Part shown: piece after piece, positions 45,201-53,588 of the stretch | Position numbering within the stretch: position 1 is the stretch's first letter | Layout: each line of letters starts with the position of its first letter | DNA from: Cyclobacterium jeungdonense | Lineage (GTDB): Bacteria; Bacteroidota; Bacteroidia; Cytophagales; Cyclobacteriaceae | Direction of reading: 5' to 3' | Length of the DNA: 64,000 nucleotides | Assembly: GCF_010994275.1 (NCBI RefSeq) | Contig: NZ_WMCD01000005.1 | Span: 186,001 to 250,000, forward strand | Translations under genes and position numbers: made by a program | Notes under the pieces: model-generated | Databases searched by the model: none | Told to the model about the DNA's origin: nothing | The model's input: the letters and a program-made list of their open reading frames with translations, nothing else

Positions 45201-45412
45201 GAAGGTTTCCGTCAGAAGAAGAAGTCAACGTGTTGCTAGCTTTGAGAAAGCAGGAAATGGCCACCTTCTCCAATAACCCGGAGAAAATGAAAGGATGGCT
45301 TTCAACCGGATCTTATCCTGTTCAGGAAAAGCCGGAGGCCTTGCCCTGGGCAGCCAATACCGTAGTTGCCAGTGCCATCTTAAACGCCGATGCGACCATT
45401 ACCAAAAGATAG
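42206..45412 (+). CDS. PSD1/DUF1549/DUF1553 cytochrome c-like lipoprotein with LamG domain
   Basis: A 1068-residue lipoprotein (LLTFSC, Cys17). Domains: a planctomycete cytochrome c domain with a CxxCH haem motif (Cys50-x-x-Cys53-His54, NCFSCHGPD); DUF1549 (about 150-360, ending near [26 protein letters not shown]); a LamG/concanavalin-type domain (about 490-650, [23 protein letters not shown]); and DUF1553 (about 750-1000). A second CxxCH (CARCHDH) lies in the DUF1549 end. It is followed at once by the DUF1501 partner, the typical pair in such loci. Likely extracellular or periplasmic; substrate unknown. Confidence 0.9.
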   Translation: [1068 protein letters not shown]

Positions 45413-45413
45413 T

Positions 45414-46901
45414 ATGTGTAATCACTCAAAAAAATACCGCTTTTCGGATATACCGGAACTACACGAATTGGAAAAGAAAATCGACCGAAGGCATTTTCTT
45501 TCTAAAACCGCTATGGGAATGGGCGCATTGGCATTGGGTTCTCTTTTTTCCCAGGAAGGATTGATGGCGAAAGGCATGTCTCCGGCAGGAGGTCTTCCCG
45601 GACTTCCCCATCACCCCCCAAAAGCCAAGCGAATTATTTACCTGTTCCAAAGTGGAGGTCCCTCCCAACTGGATCTCTACGATTACAAACCCAAGCTTCA
45701 GAGCATGCAGGGGCAGGACCTGCCCGCCTCCATTCGAGGTGAGCAGCGACTGACGGGAATGAGTGCCAACCAGAGTATTTTTCCTGTGGCACAATCTGCC
45801 TTTGAATTCAAACAATATGGAAAAAGCAGGGCCTGGGTAAGCGATCTCATGCCCTATACAGCAGAAGTGGTGGATGAACTCTGCTTTATCAAATCCATGA
45901 TCACTGAGCAGATCAATCACGATCCGGCGATCACCTTTATGCAGTCCGGACATCAATTGCCCGGCCGGCCTTCCATGGGGGCCTGGATGTCCTATGGACT
46001 GGGTTCCGAAAACCAAAACCTACCGGGATTTGTAGTGCTTGTGTCCAAAAACGCCGTCCGGGACCAACCCCTCTATGCCCGGCTTTGGGGCAACGGCTTC
46101 TTACCTTCCCAGCATCAGGGCGTGCAATTTCGTTCCGGAAAAGATCCCGTGCTATACCTGGGGAATCCGGAAAATTATGAGGGAGAGGATCGGAAAGAAA
46201 TGCTGGATTACCTGAAAGAACTCAATGGCTTGCAGTACGATACCTACGGAGACCCCGAGATCAATGCACGCATAGCCCAATACGAGATGGCATTTCGCAT
46301 GCAAACTTCCGTGCCGGAAGTCAGCGACCTTTCGGACGAACCGGATTGGGTTTTTGACCTATATGGAGAAGAAAGTCGAGATCCAGGCACCTACGCGGCC
46401 AACTGCCTGCTCGCCCGAAAGCTTATTGAAAAGGACGTACGATTTGTACAACTGTACCATCAGGGTTGGGATCAGCACGGAAATTTGCCGGGAGGGATAC
46501 GCAATCAGTGCGCAAAGACCGATCAGGCTACGGCTGCATTGATCAAAGATTTAAAGCAAAGGGGACTGCTGGAAGATACCTTGGTGGTCTGGGGTGGAGA
46601 GTTTGGTAGGACGGTATATAGTCAGGGTACGCTTACCGAGGATAATTACGGCAGGGATCACCACCCCCGGTGTTTTACTATGTGGATGGCAGGGGCAGGG
46701 GTGAAACCTGGATTTTCATACGGGGTTACCGATGATTTTGGCTACAACGTGGTTCAGGATCCGGTGCATGTGCATGACTTTCATGCCAGTCTCATGCACC
46801 TGTTCGGCGTAGACCACGAGCAATTGATTTTTAAACATCAGGGAAGACGCTTCCGGCTTACCGATGTGGCCGGTAATGTGATTCACGATTTATTTGCCTG
46901 A
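45414..46901 (+). CDS. DUF1501-domain protein with Tat signal
   Basis: A 495-residue protein starting at ATG 45414, right after the previous stop. It has a twin-arginine signal (DRRHFLSKTAMGMGALALGS, about residues 25-42). The mature part is of the DUF1501 alkaline-phosphatase-like fold (IIYLFQSGGPSQLDLYDYKP, and later VVWGGEFGRTVYSQG, then NYGRDHHPRCFTMWMAGAG). It is the usual companion of DUF1549/DUF1553 proteins. It ends within the convergent Dps remnant (46883). Confidence 0.9.
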   Translation: MCNHSKKYRFSDIPELHELEKKIDRRHFLSKTAMGMGALALGSLFSQEGLMAKGMSPAGGLPGLPHHPPKAKRIIYLFQSGGPSQLDLYDYKPKLQSMQGQDLPASIRGEQRLTGMSANQSIFPVAQSAFEFKQYGKSRAWVSDLMPYTAEVVDELCFIKSMITEQINHDPAITFMQSGHQLPGRPSMGAWMSYGLGSENQNLPGFVVLVSKNAVRDQPLYARLWGNGFLPSQHQGVQFRSGKDPVLYLGNPENYEGEDRKEMLDYLKELNGLQYDTYGDPEINARIAQYEMAFRMQTSVPEVSDLSDEPDWVFDLYGEESRDPGTYAANCLLARKLIEKDVRFVQLYHQGWDQHGNLPGGIRNQCAKTDQATAALIKDLKQRGLLEDTLVVWGGEFGRTVYSQGTLTEDNYGRDHHPRCFTMWMAGAGVKPGFSYGVTDDFGYNVVQDPVHVHDFHASLMHLFGVDHEQLIFKHQGRRFRLTDVAGNVIHDLFA

Positions 46902-47158
46902 TTTACTTCCTGGCTTACTTTAATGGCTGAGGAGTCTTGGTATTTGGAGTACCGATGCTGTGGGGCATGTCCTAGGGTCAAAATCCGTTCTGCTATATCA
47001 TCGATCTTGACCTGCAGGTCGGTGTAAAACTCTTCAAATTTTAGGTACAGTTTGAAAAACTTGTCACCTTTGATATTCCAGTGATAGCCTCGGGTATTTT
47101 GGTAGAAGATGCGATAGTTAGCTAATAACATGTTTAACTAGTGAGCCAACTCTTCAGG
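46883..47158 (-). pseudogene. Truncated Dps-family remnant
   Basis: The minus-strand frame from 47131 (82 codons) translates as the central ferritin-like segment of Dps (LLANYRIFYQNTRGYHWNIKG, then LKFEEFYTDLQVKIDDIAERILTLG). The frame continues upstream (EELAH stop LNMLLANY) where a TAG (47138-47140) replaces a sense codon. The C-terminal 60 or so residues of a real Dps are missing, and the homology fades near 46905, beside the 3' end of the DUF1501 gene. It cannot make a functional Dps. Confidence 0.75.
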
Positions 47159-47312
47159 GCGCTGAATGTCCGGGCCTTTTTCGTTTAAATTTCTCGCTGT
47201 TTACGGAAAAAAGATGGAATGTGTGACCTGATTATATTCCTTGTAAAGGTGACAAAGGATAAAAAAAAATACGATAATTTCAGGATTAGTGGATATCTAA
47301 TAAACAATAAAT

Positions 47313-47352
47313 CCCCATGGAAGGGCGCAAACGCGTAGCTCATTCCATGGGA
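47313..47352. other. Inverted repeat beside the BlaR1-like gene
   Basis: Arms CCCATGGAA (47314-47322) and TTCCATGGG (47343-47351) with a 20-base loop containing GCGCAAACGCG. It lies about 45 bases after the M56 gene stop. On the minus strand it is followed by GATTTATTG, so it could be a weak terminator. Confidence 0.45.
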
Positions 47353-47396
47353 AATTAGTTTTATAACGAAAATCTCGTTATTGATAATAAAAATAT

Positions 47397-48614
47397 TTAG
47401 CGTTGGTAAGTCAATTTAATCTTACCACTTACTTCTCCTTCTGGAGTATCCATTTTGACGAAGTGTCTCGTGACCAGGTTGTTCTCATTTAATTCTACGA
47501 CTTGATAAACCTGAACGGATTGATCGGATGCCTCGGTGGTTAAAACACCTTCTTTCATGCTCCAATTACCTTTGCCGTTTTGATTTCCCTGAGGATCGAA
47601 AATCTGGTAGCTCCCGTCTGACTGGAGAAGGAACCTGCCTCCTACATGAAGTGTTTCACCACCAGAAATCATGGCACTGATGTCTGGTCCTGAGATTTGC
47701 TCATAAGAGAAAGCAGCTCCTTTCCAATCTCCTGCAATGCCGGATTCCTGATCCGTTTGCTCCATAAACGAAAATAGTGCAGCCATTAGAAGTGCCAATG
47801 GCAAAAGCAAAAGAAACCGTGCTTTCTGAATTGATTTTGATTCGCTTGTGTTCATCATTTTTAATCTGTTTTTAAGTATAGGAAAATTTAAGTAATGAAT
47901 TAATGCATATTCAGTTCGTCCAGAAATCATATTTACTAAATTTCTGGCATATGGTATTTTTGGAAATTCCTTTAACACTACTTGGTCAGCCTGGTACTCA
48001 TGCACCAGTTTTATATAGTGGTTTAGCACATAAATAGCCGGATTAAACCAAAAAAGCACTTTTACGAATTCAATCAGTAAGATATCCCAACTATGCCCTT
48101 GTACGGCGTGGGTACGCTCGTGCAATAAGGCCTGCCGTGAAAAAATAGGTTCTAAATCATCTTCTGGTATAAATATATAGTGGAAAAAGGATGCATAACC
48201 AATCCTGCTTTGCCTTACGAGTGTCAACGGTCCCTCCGATACACAGTCGCCCGTTGTTATCATTTTTCGCAATTTGAAAAGTTGCCTTCCCAGTTGCATC
48301 AACATGAATATACACCCCGCTATATACGTGTACAGAAAAACGGTACCGATACCGTTGGATTCCTGGCTAGAAAGGCTGGGACTGGAAAGTGTCAAAGCAG
48401 GAGTTGCTTCCCATTTCTGCCAGGCAATGGCATAGTGAGATTGACCTGGAAGAGGAAGGTTTAAAAAAGGGAGGAGTAAGGAAACTACGATGACTCCAAG
48501 TAGTACAAATCGATTCCATGAATAGAACGTTAATCTGGATAGGAGAATAGCGTATACCAGGGCCCCAATTAGGAGTACGATGTTGGCTTTCATGCAATAT
48601 AGGATCCAAAACAT
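47397..48614 (-). CDS. M56-family (BlaR1/MecR1-like) peptidase with lipocalin-like C-terminal domain
   Basis: A 405-residue protein from ATG 48614 (the frame continues upstream to 48641 but overlaps blaI). N-terminal hydrophobic segments and the M56 motif HERTH (His165, Glu166, His169; Glu206 in HEYQAD) define a membrane metalloprotease. After a further hydrophobic segment near 270-290, the C-terminal 110 residues (IAGDWKGAAFSYEQI to GEVSGKIKLTYQR) read as a lipocalin-like beta domain, not the penicillin-binding sensor of BlaR1. It is coupled to the BlaI-type repressor upstream. It probably senses a different signal. Confidence 0.7.
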   Translation of the reverse strand: MFWILYCMKANIVLLIGALVYAILLSRLTFYSWNRFVLLGVIVVSLLLPFLNLPLPGQSHYAIAWQKWEATPALTLSSPSLSSQESNGIGTVFLYTYIAGCIFMLMQLGRQLFKLRKMITTGDCVSEGPLTLVRQSRIGYASFFHYIFIPEDDLEPIFSRQALLHERTHAVQGHSWDILLIEFVKVLFWFNPAIYVLNHYIKLVHEYQADQVVLKEFPKIPYARNLVNMISGRTEYALIHYLNFPILKNRLKMMNTSESKSIQKARFLLLLPLALLMAALFSFMEQTDQESGIAGDWKGAAFSYEQISGPDISAMISGGETLHVGGRFLLQSDGSYQIFDPQGNQNGKGNWSMKEGVLTTEASDQSVQVYQVVELNENNLVTRHFVKMDTPEGEVSGKIKLTYQR

Positions 48615-48615
48615 T

Positions 48616-48984
48616 TTACGCCTCCTTTTCCATTTGGTCAATGATCTGTTGCAATTCTTTAATTTCGTTATTATTTAGTTTCTTTTCCTGTACTAAAAAC
48701 GATAATACATTGCTAACTGACCCATCAAAAAAATGAGTCATCATTCTGTTAAACCTTTTTTTACGGTAAAGCCCTTGAGGAATGATAGGAAAATATACAT
48801 GGGTTTTGCCATATGCTTTATGATCAACGAATCCTTTTTTTTCCAACAACCGAACGATGGAAGAAACCGTGGTGTAAGGTGGTGCGGGTTCTTCCATCTG
48901 CGCCATTATTTCTTTTACCATAGCTTCTCTCAACTGCCAAAGAATAAGCATGATCTTTTCCTCATTTTCATTTAATTCTTTCAT
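48616..48984 (-). CDS. BlaI/MecI/CopY-type transcriptional repressor
   Basis: A 122-residue winged-helix regulator. The ELNENEEKIMLILWQLREAMVKEI opening and the PPYTTVSSIVRLLEKKGFVDHK recognition-helix block are typical of the BlaI family. Its target is likely its own promoter and the M56 partner, which begins two bases after its stop. In the usual system the M56 protease relieves repression. Confidence 0.85.
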   Translation of the reverse strand: MKELNENEEKIMLILWQLREAMVKEIMAQMEEPAPPYTTVSSIVRLLEKKGFVDHKAYGKTHVYFPIIPQGLYRKKRFNRMMTHFFDGSVSNVLSFLVQEKKLNNNEIKELQQIIDQMEKEA

Positions 48985-49276
48985 ATAATTATTTTTTTAG
49001 CGCCCAAAACTTGCCCTGATAGTTATCCGGGCTTCCGTTTGGGTGTCGCTGGCGTCGTACTCGATTTCATCGGTTTATAATTTTATTTTCATCGGTCAGA
49101 TGGCCTGTCCCGATGTTAAATCGGGAGAATCTCGCATGTTTGATAATCAACCAACTGAGTCACGCTCGATTACATAGAATAAAGCTATAAATAAATATTT
49201 AATTAAACAACTAATTTTTCGTTTATCTACTAAAAAATAGTTTTAAATATATAACGTCGTTGATCGAGGTGTAAAA
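48985..49276. promoter_or_regulatory. Control region of the BlaI/M56 pair
   Basis: AT-rich leader upstream of the repressor gene. An inverted repeat AACTAATTTTT / AAAAATAGTTTT (49209-49219, 49233-49244) is a candidate operator. A second hairpin TCCCGAT GTTAA ATCGGGA lies at 49108-49126. I do not see the exact BlaI consensus, so the operator is a guess. Confidence 0.35.
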
Positions 49277-49446
49277 TTAAAATGTGAAATCAGGGGTCGG
49301 TCCCCAAAAGCTGCTGCGCATGCGAAAGTGCTGATCCAAAAAAGCTCCAACCTGCAGGCCCATGTGCCAGCGTTCAGCCAAGGCCTTGCGCACCGCGATT
49401 TGACCGGGAAAAATAAGTCCTACCTGATATTGTTCTACCAGGTTAA
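49277..49446 (-). pseudogene. C-terminal fragment of an outer-membrane barrel protein
   Basis: The minus-strand frame runs VEQYQVGLIFPGQIAVRK, then AERWHMGLQVGAFLDQHFRMRSS, then FWGPTPDFTF and a stop at 49277-49279. The alternating strands and terminal Phe look like the last strands of an outer-membrane beta-barrel. There is no upstream start, since the gene at 49450 ends just before. It may be a remnant of a deleted gene. Confidence 0.4.
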
Positions 49447-49449
49447 ACC

Positions 49450-50751
49450 TTAGGATATTTTTTGATAGCGTTTTTCCAAGTCATTGAGGTCCTTTTCTTC
49501 GTCAAAATATTTTTTGCCCTGATTCCAGATCATCTCTGCATGTTTTTTAATTGGCTGCTTTTGTTCTGACGTGTCAGCAAATTTACTGAGTGTAACCATG
49601 GCCTCCATCAGCCGTATGATTACTGCGGGACTATCTTTGGCATACTGTCGGATGGCATTGAAGGCGGCATCCATCATGCCTTCGAAGGTAAGGATGTCGG
49701 CTTGAATCCTCAAAGTACCTTCCTTGTCCAAACGATAAGCTGTGGGAAACTTGACTCGTGTCAGGTAGGCCAGGCTGCTAATGAGATTATCGATACAGGA
49801 GATGGCGGTGAAGGGGTCGTTTATGCCGGGGGAGAGTGCTCTTGCAGCAATCTCGACCATTTGGTGAATGGCATGTTCGGCGTCTTGCAGAGGGGTTCTT
49901 GTTTTTCCACCCAAAAAATGCTGACGCAGCCGGCTCATTGCTTCTTTATCCAGGTTTTTATTTGAGTATACCTTCGCCAGTTCGAGGCCTTTTACCAAAT
50001 AACTCCCGGGTCGATGAAATAGCTCTATGAAAACCTCCTGCTTACTGGCTTCCTCCATCAATTTATCACTGTCTATGTATTGTAGGTACCCATCAAAGCC
50101 AGATTCCAGAACTTGAGAAGCGGCATAGTTACTTTTTTCCTTTTCGGGATTGAACAAATTTTGATTCGGCTCTTCACCCATTTCCTGGGGAAAAAGTTGA
50201 GTCAGGTTACGAAACAGTTTTGCAGAGATGTTTCCAATGATATAATCTGCCTGAATGCTGTTGGCGACATGGTGTATAAATATGATTAACAAAACAATAT
50301 TGGCGACGGCCATCATCAAAGCAAAGGCTACCGAGAATAGGGGGACAAATTGCAGCTCTCCGGTATCTTTTACCGTATTCAGGACAATTAAACAATAAAT
50401 AAACAGCGAAACATAGGTTCCCAGTACGGTTTGATTAATTCGGTCGTACATGAAATTTTTCACCAGACCGGGACCAAACTGGCTGCTAGCCAGGGTAAGT
50501 GCTACAAGGGTAATCGAAAAAACAGTACCCGCCACGCCGATCATGGCTGCGGCAATGGTGGTTAAAATGCCTTTGGCAGCGTCGGGGCTACCGGGAAAGA
50601 AAAACTTCATGGAACCACTAGGCTCAAACCCCGAAAAACTGTCCCAATAAACCAAGGCAAAGGAGAGAACGATCACTGTAAAAATGATAAAAACGGGAAC
50701 AAACCAAAAAGTAGATTTGAGTTCAGACCACCAAAACAATAATTTTTTCAT
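49450..50751 (-). CDS. DUF2254 membrane protein
   Basis: A 433-residue protein of the DUF2254 family. Four hydrophobic segments at the N-terminal third (10-180) include SSQFGPGLVKNFM near 95-107. A soluble C-terminal part contains ALSPGINDPFTAISCIDNL (about 305-323), a recognised DUF2254 signature. Function unknown. Nearest neighbour on the same strand is a DUF4199 protein. Confidence 0.85.
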   Translation of the reverse strand: MKKLLFWWSELKSTFWFVPVFIIFTVIVLSFALVYWDSFSGFEPSGSMKFFFPGSPDAAKGILTTIAAAMIGVAGTVFSITLVALTLASSQFGPGLVKNFMYDRINQTVLGTYVSLFIYCLIVLNTVKDTGELQFVPLFSVAFALMMAVANIVLLIIFIHHVANSIQADYIIGNISAKLFRNLTQLFPQEMGEEPNQNLFNPEKEKSNYAASQVLESGFDGYLQYIDSDKLMEEASKQEVFIELFHRPGSYLVKGLELAKVYSNKNLDKEAMSRLRQHFLGGKTRTPLQDAEHAIHQMVEIAARALSPGINDPFTAISCIDNLISSLAYLTRVKFPTAYRLDKEGTLRIQADILTFEGMMDAAFNAIRQYAKDSPAVIIRLMEAMVTLSKFADTSEQKQPIKKHAEMIWNQGKKYFDEEKDLNDLEKRYQKIS

Positions 50752-50838
50752 GCCTTTATTAAGAAATATCCTTTTCTAAGGTATTCAATAAAAGAATCAA
50801 TTCCTACGGAGATCTTTGCTTACGGAATGCGGCATTGG

Positions 50839-51321
50839 TTAGTTTTTACTTTTCCGGGTAAACAATGCCACGATCGCACTGGTCAAAATACCCATTATCG
50901 GAGCGCCAACGATGCTTTGAACCATATAATTTCCCTGCGTAAAGTAGGCCTCCGCTTCCTCCCGCTGCATGTTCCCAGATTCGACGGCGAAGTTTTTTGC
51001 ATTGGTTAAATAGTCAGGTGTGATAACCGATAGGGTAAGCCATTGCGTTAGGGGGGTTAATAGGGTGACCACCAGGGTAATGATAAGCCCGGCCTTGAAC
51101 CCCTGCCAGTAGCTCATCGAACCTTCATAGTCTTTTTTCCTTTTTTCCAGCAGCCCGAATACATAAATGGCGATAGCCGGTATGGCGACAAAATTGGTAT
51201 AGATGACGTGCTTGTCCAAATGCTCGTCGTGCAAGCCTGCCAACCGTTCCAGCACCATCCAAAGGAGGCCCATAAGGGCAAAAATGATTCCCCATTTTAT
51301 TTCAATGCTGTATTTTTTCAT
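50839..51321 (-). CDS. DUF4199 membrane protein
   Basis: A 160-residue membrane protein with four hydrophobic segments: WGIIFALMGLLWMVLERL (10-27), FVAIPAIAIYVFGLL (46-60), GLIITLVVTLLTPLTQWLTL (82-101) and SIVGAPIMGILTSAIVALFT (137-156). The soluble part contains NMQREEAEAYFTQGNYM. This matches the DUF4199 family of Bacteroidota. Function is not known. The next gene upstream is a VOC protein. Confidence 0.8.
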   Translation of the reverse strand: MKKYSIEIKWGIIFALMGLLWMVLERLAGLHDEHLDKHVIYTNFVAIPAIAIYVFGLLEKRKKDYEGSMSYWQGFKAGLIITLVVTLLTPLTQWLTLSVITPDYLTNAKNFAVESGNMQREEAEAYFTQGNYMVQSIVGAPIMGILTSAIVALFTRKSKN

Positions 51322-51331
51322 GGGTCATGGG

Positions 51332-51727
51332 TTAATTCGTAGAGTGAAGGCCAAATGCATTGCCCTCCGTATCCATGCAGATGGAGCAAAATCCATGTTC
51401 CCCTATGGGAAATTTTGCTTGCAGCACCTTGCCACCGGCCCCAGGAACTCTTTTTTCTTCTGTGGAGCAATCCTCGCAGGTAAAATACACCAGGGTACCG
51501 CCAGCTCCTGGCTGCATATCGGATGATTTTACCAGGGCTCCGCTGGCGTTTGTAGCTCCCTCTACCCAGGGAAAGGCCACCATTTGCATGTCGCCAGCTT
51601 CCATTCCTTCCGGCATCGGCATCTCAGATAGGGTTTCACCCAAAACAGTAGCATAAAAATTTTTGGCTCGTTCCATGTTTTCCACATAGATCTCAAACCA
51701 GTTTACGGGATTCGTATTTCTTGCCAT
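51332..51727 (-). CDS. VOC/glyoxalase-family protein
   Basis: A 131-residue single glyoxalase/bleomycin-resistance-type domain. The ATG at 51727 is chosen (MARNTNPVNWFEIYVEN) over the frame start at 51754. The VOC pattern NWFEIYVENMERAKNFYATVLG and the second half GEHGFCSICMDTEGNAFGLHS are clear. It may act on small molecules as an isomerase or dioxygenase; no substrate is implied. It is followed on the same strand by DUF4199. Confidence 0.85.
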   Translation of the reverse strand: MARNTNPVNWFEIYVENMERAKNFYATVLGETLSEMPMPEGMEAGDMQMVAFPWVEGATNASGALVKSSDMQPGAGGTLVYFTCEDCSTEEKRVPGAGGKVLQAKFPIGEHGFCSICMDTEGNAFGLHSTN

Positions 51728-51798
51728 GGTTGTGTTAATTTTGTATTGTGGCAAAATAGAGTATAGCGGGTAAAATTTACTTGCCCTATGTCAAGAAA

Positions 51799-52440
51799 TC
51801 AATTTCCAGCAGCAATCCCTTTTCGAATCCTGCTTAGGGAGCTGTCCGTAATTCCCAGATAAGAGGCAATGTATTTTAGTGGCACCTGTTGTAAGAGTTC
51901 GGGTTGCTCCTGCTGCAGGCGCAGGTACCTGTCTCTGGCAGGCTCAGTGATCATTCGTAATGCCCGCAATTTATGGGTCAGCAGTGCCTGAGACATCCAT
52001 TCCCTGCCCCAGGAGGCAAAAGCGGGTATATGATTGAATAATTCATGAAAGGTGAGGAGAGGAATTTTCCATACCTGGCAGTCGCTGAGGGTTTGAAAAT
52101 TCTCCTCGGTGGGTATGCCCAGAAAAAGGGACGCCACCTCAATGGCAATCTGTCCCTGGTTCATAAATCCGGTTGTAATGTCTTTACCGGAGGGATTGGT
52201 TGCAAAGGATCGAACCAAACCGGAACCGATGCAATAATATGCCTTTGCTCGCTGCCCCTCCTGCAATAGCATGGTCCCCTTGCTTATACCCTGATATTCA
52301 TGTGCCTGGGCAATTCGCTCCAGGTCTTCAGGTGACAACTCAGGATGTTTGTAAAAATCCTTTACCGAAAGCGTTGGAGGCTGCGTTTCAGGTCTGTTAA
52401 ATCCGATTCCTTCTGAATTACCGTGAAGGTTTGTTCCCAT
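51799..52440 (-). CDS. Crp/Fnr-family transcriptional regulator
   Basis: A 213-residue regulator starting at ATG 52440 (MGTNLHGNSEG). An N-terminal cyclic-nucleotide-binding fold (GTMLLQEGQRAKAYYCIGSGLVRSF) and a short C-terminal HTH (VPLKYIASYLGITDSSLSRIRK) are visible. There are no cysteines of an FNR iron-sulfur type. The effector and targets are unknown. The next gene upstream ends only two bases away, so they may be co-transcribed. Confidence 0.8.
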   Translation of the reverse strand: MGTNLHGNSEGIGFNRPETQPPTLSVKDFYKHPELSPEDLERIAQAHEYQGISKGTMLLQEGQRAKAYYCIGSGLVRSFATNPSGKDITTGFMNQGQIAIEVASLFLGIPTEENFQTLSDCQVWKIPLLTFHELFNHIPAFASWGREWMSQALLTHKLRALRMITEPARDRYLRLQQEQPELLQQVPLKYIASYLGITDSSLSRIRKGIAAGN

Positions 52441-52442
52441 TT

Positions 52443-53501
52443 CTAATCGATGTTTTCTCCCGAAGGAAATAAACCCATTTTCAGCGCCCGCTCCTTCCAC
52501 TGGTCTCTGGCAAGTTCCTGCATGTCCTGAACGCCATCTGTTTCATCCTGAATCTCCAATCCCAAAAGTGTTTCCAAAATATCCTCCATGGTCACAATGC
52601 CTGCCAGGCCTCCGTATTGATCCGTGACCATGGCCAAGTGGTCCCTGGTTTGCATCAGCATTTCCAAGACCTCTGGAATGGGATCATCTGTTTGCACCAC
52701 CGGAATTTTCCTTTTCAAGTCCTTTAGTACATAACCAAACTGGTCCTGAGCTAATTTTTCCAGCACATCATACTTTAGGATGTATCCGGTTACCTGATCG
52801 ATCGTTTTATCATAAATCGGAATCCGGGAAAATTTTTTAATATTGGAATGGAGTAAGAAGTCTTTTAAGCTCATGTTTTCTTCCAGGGCTACCGTTACCG
52901 TCCTTGGTGTCATCACGTGTTCTACCAAAATCGACTGAAATCGGATCAGGTTGTAGATGATTTTGGACTCTTTTTCTTCGAGCACACCATCCCGGGTGGC
53001 CATGTTCGTCAAAGCGGTTACTTCTTCCCGGGTGGTTTTGTGGGAGCCTTCATTCTTAAAAAACCGGGTCAACCACTCTGAAACCTTTACCAGCGGGTAG
53101 ATAGACAGGATCATAAAATTAAGCACCTTACCCATTACAGGAGCCATTTGTTTCCAGTAGGTAGCTCCGAGTGATTTAGGGAAAATTTCGGAGAACACCA
53201 GAATTGCCAGTGTCAACAAGGCGGAAATAATTCCAAAATAGGCTTCCCCAAAAATCTTTGTCGCCTGAGCTCCTACGCCGGCAGCTCCGACCGTGTGTGC
53301 GATGGTGTTGTAACTCAAGATGGCGGAAAGCGGCCTGTCTACATTCGATTTTAATTTCTCCAATTCCTTGCCATACCGCTTACCGGACTGTTTTAGGGAT
53401 TCGATGTATGTGGGCGTAATACTCAAAAGGGCCGCTTCCAGGGCAGAACACACAAAGGACACGCCGATGGCTAGAAATAAATAAATAAATAATAGTAACA
53501 T
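52443..53501 (-). CDS. CNNM/hemolysin-family protein with CBS domains
   Basis: A 352-residue protein. The N-terminal DUF21 membrane domain has about four hydrophobic segments (MLLLFIYLFLAIGVSFVCSALEAALLSI, about 1-28, and the TLAILVFSEIFPKSLGATY block near 97-115). Two CBS domains follow (about 180-300, with VEHVMTPRTVTVA and IPIYDKTIDQVTGYI, and DHLAMVTDQYGGLAGIVTMEDILE). CNNM-type proteins affect magnesium or cobalt handling. Confidence 0.85.
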   Translation of the reverse strand: MLLLFIYLFLAIGVSFVCSALEAALLSITPTYIESLKQSGKRYGKELEKLKSNVDRPLSAILSYNTIAHTVGAAGVGAQATKIFGEAYFGIISALLTLAILVFSEIFPKSLGATYWKQMAPVMGKVLNFMILSIYPLVKVSEWLTRFFKNEGSHKTTREEVTALTNMATRDGVLEEKESKIIYNLIRFQSILVEHVMTPRTVTVALEENMSLKDFLLHSNIKKFSRIPIYDKTIDQVTGYILKYDVLEKLAQDQFGYVLKDLKRKIPVVQTDDPIPEVLEMLMQTRDHLAMVTDQYGGLAGIVTMEDILETLLGLEIQDETDGVQDMQELARDQWKERALKMGLFPSGENID

Positions 53502-53588
53502 CTATATAAGTTGGTTCATTTTACTTGTAAACGCCCTTTAAATTGGCAAAACTCCCTTCCAGGAATGGGATAAATAAAGGTATCGATT

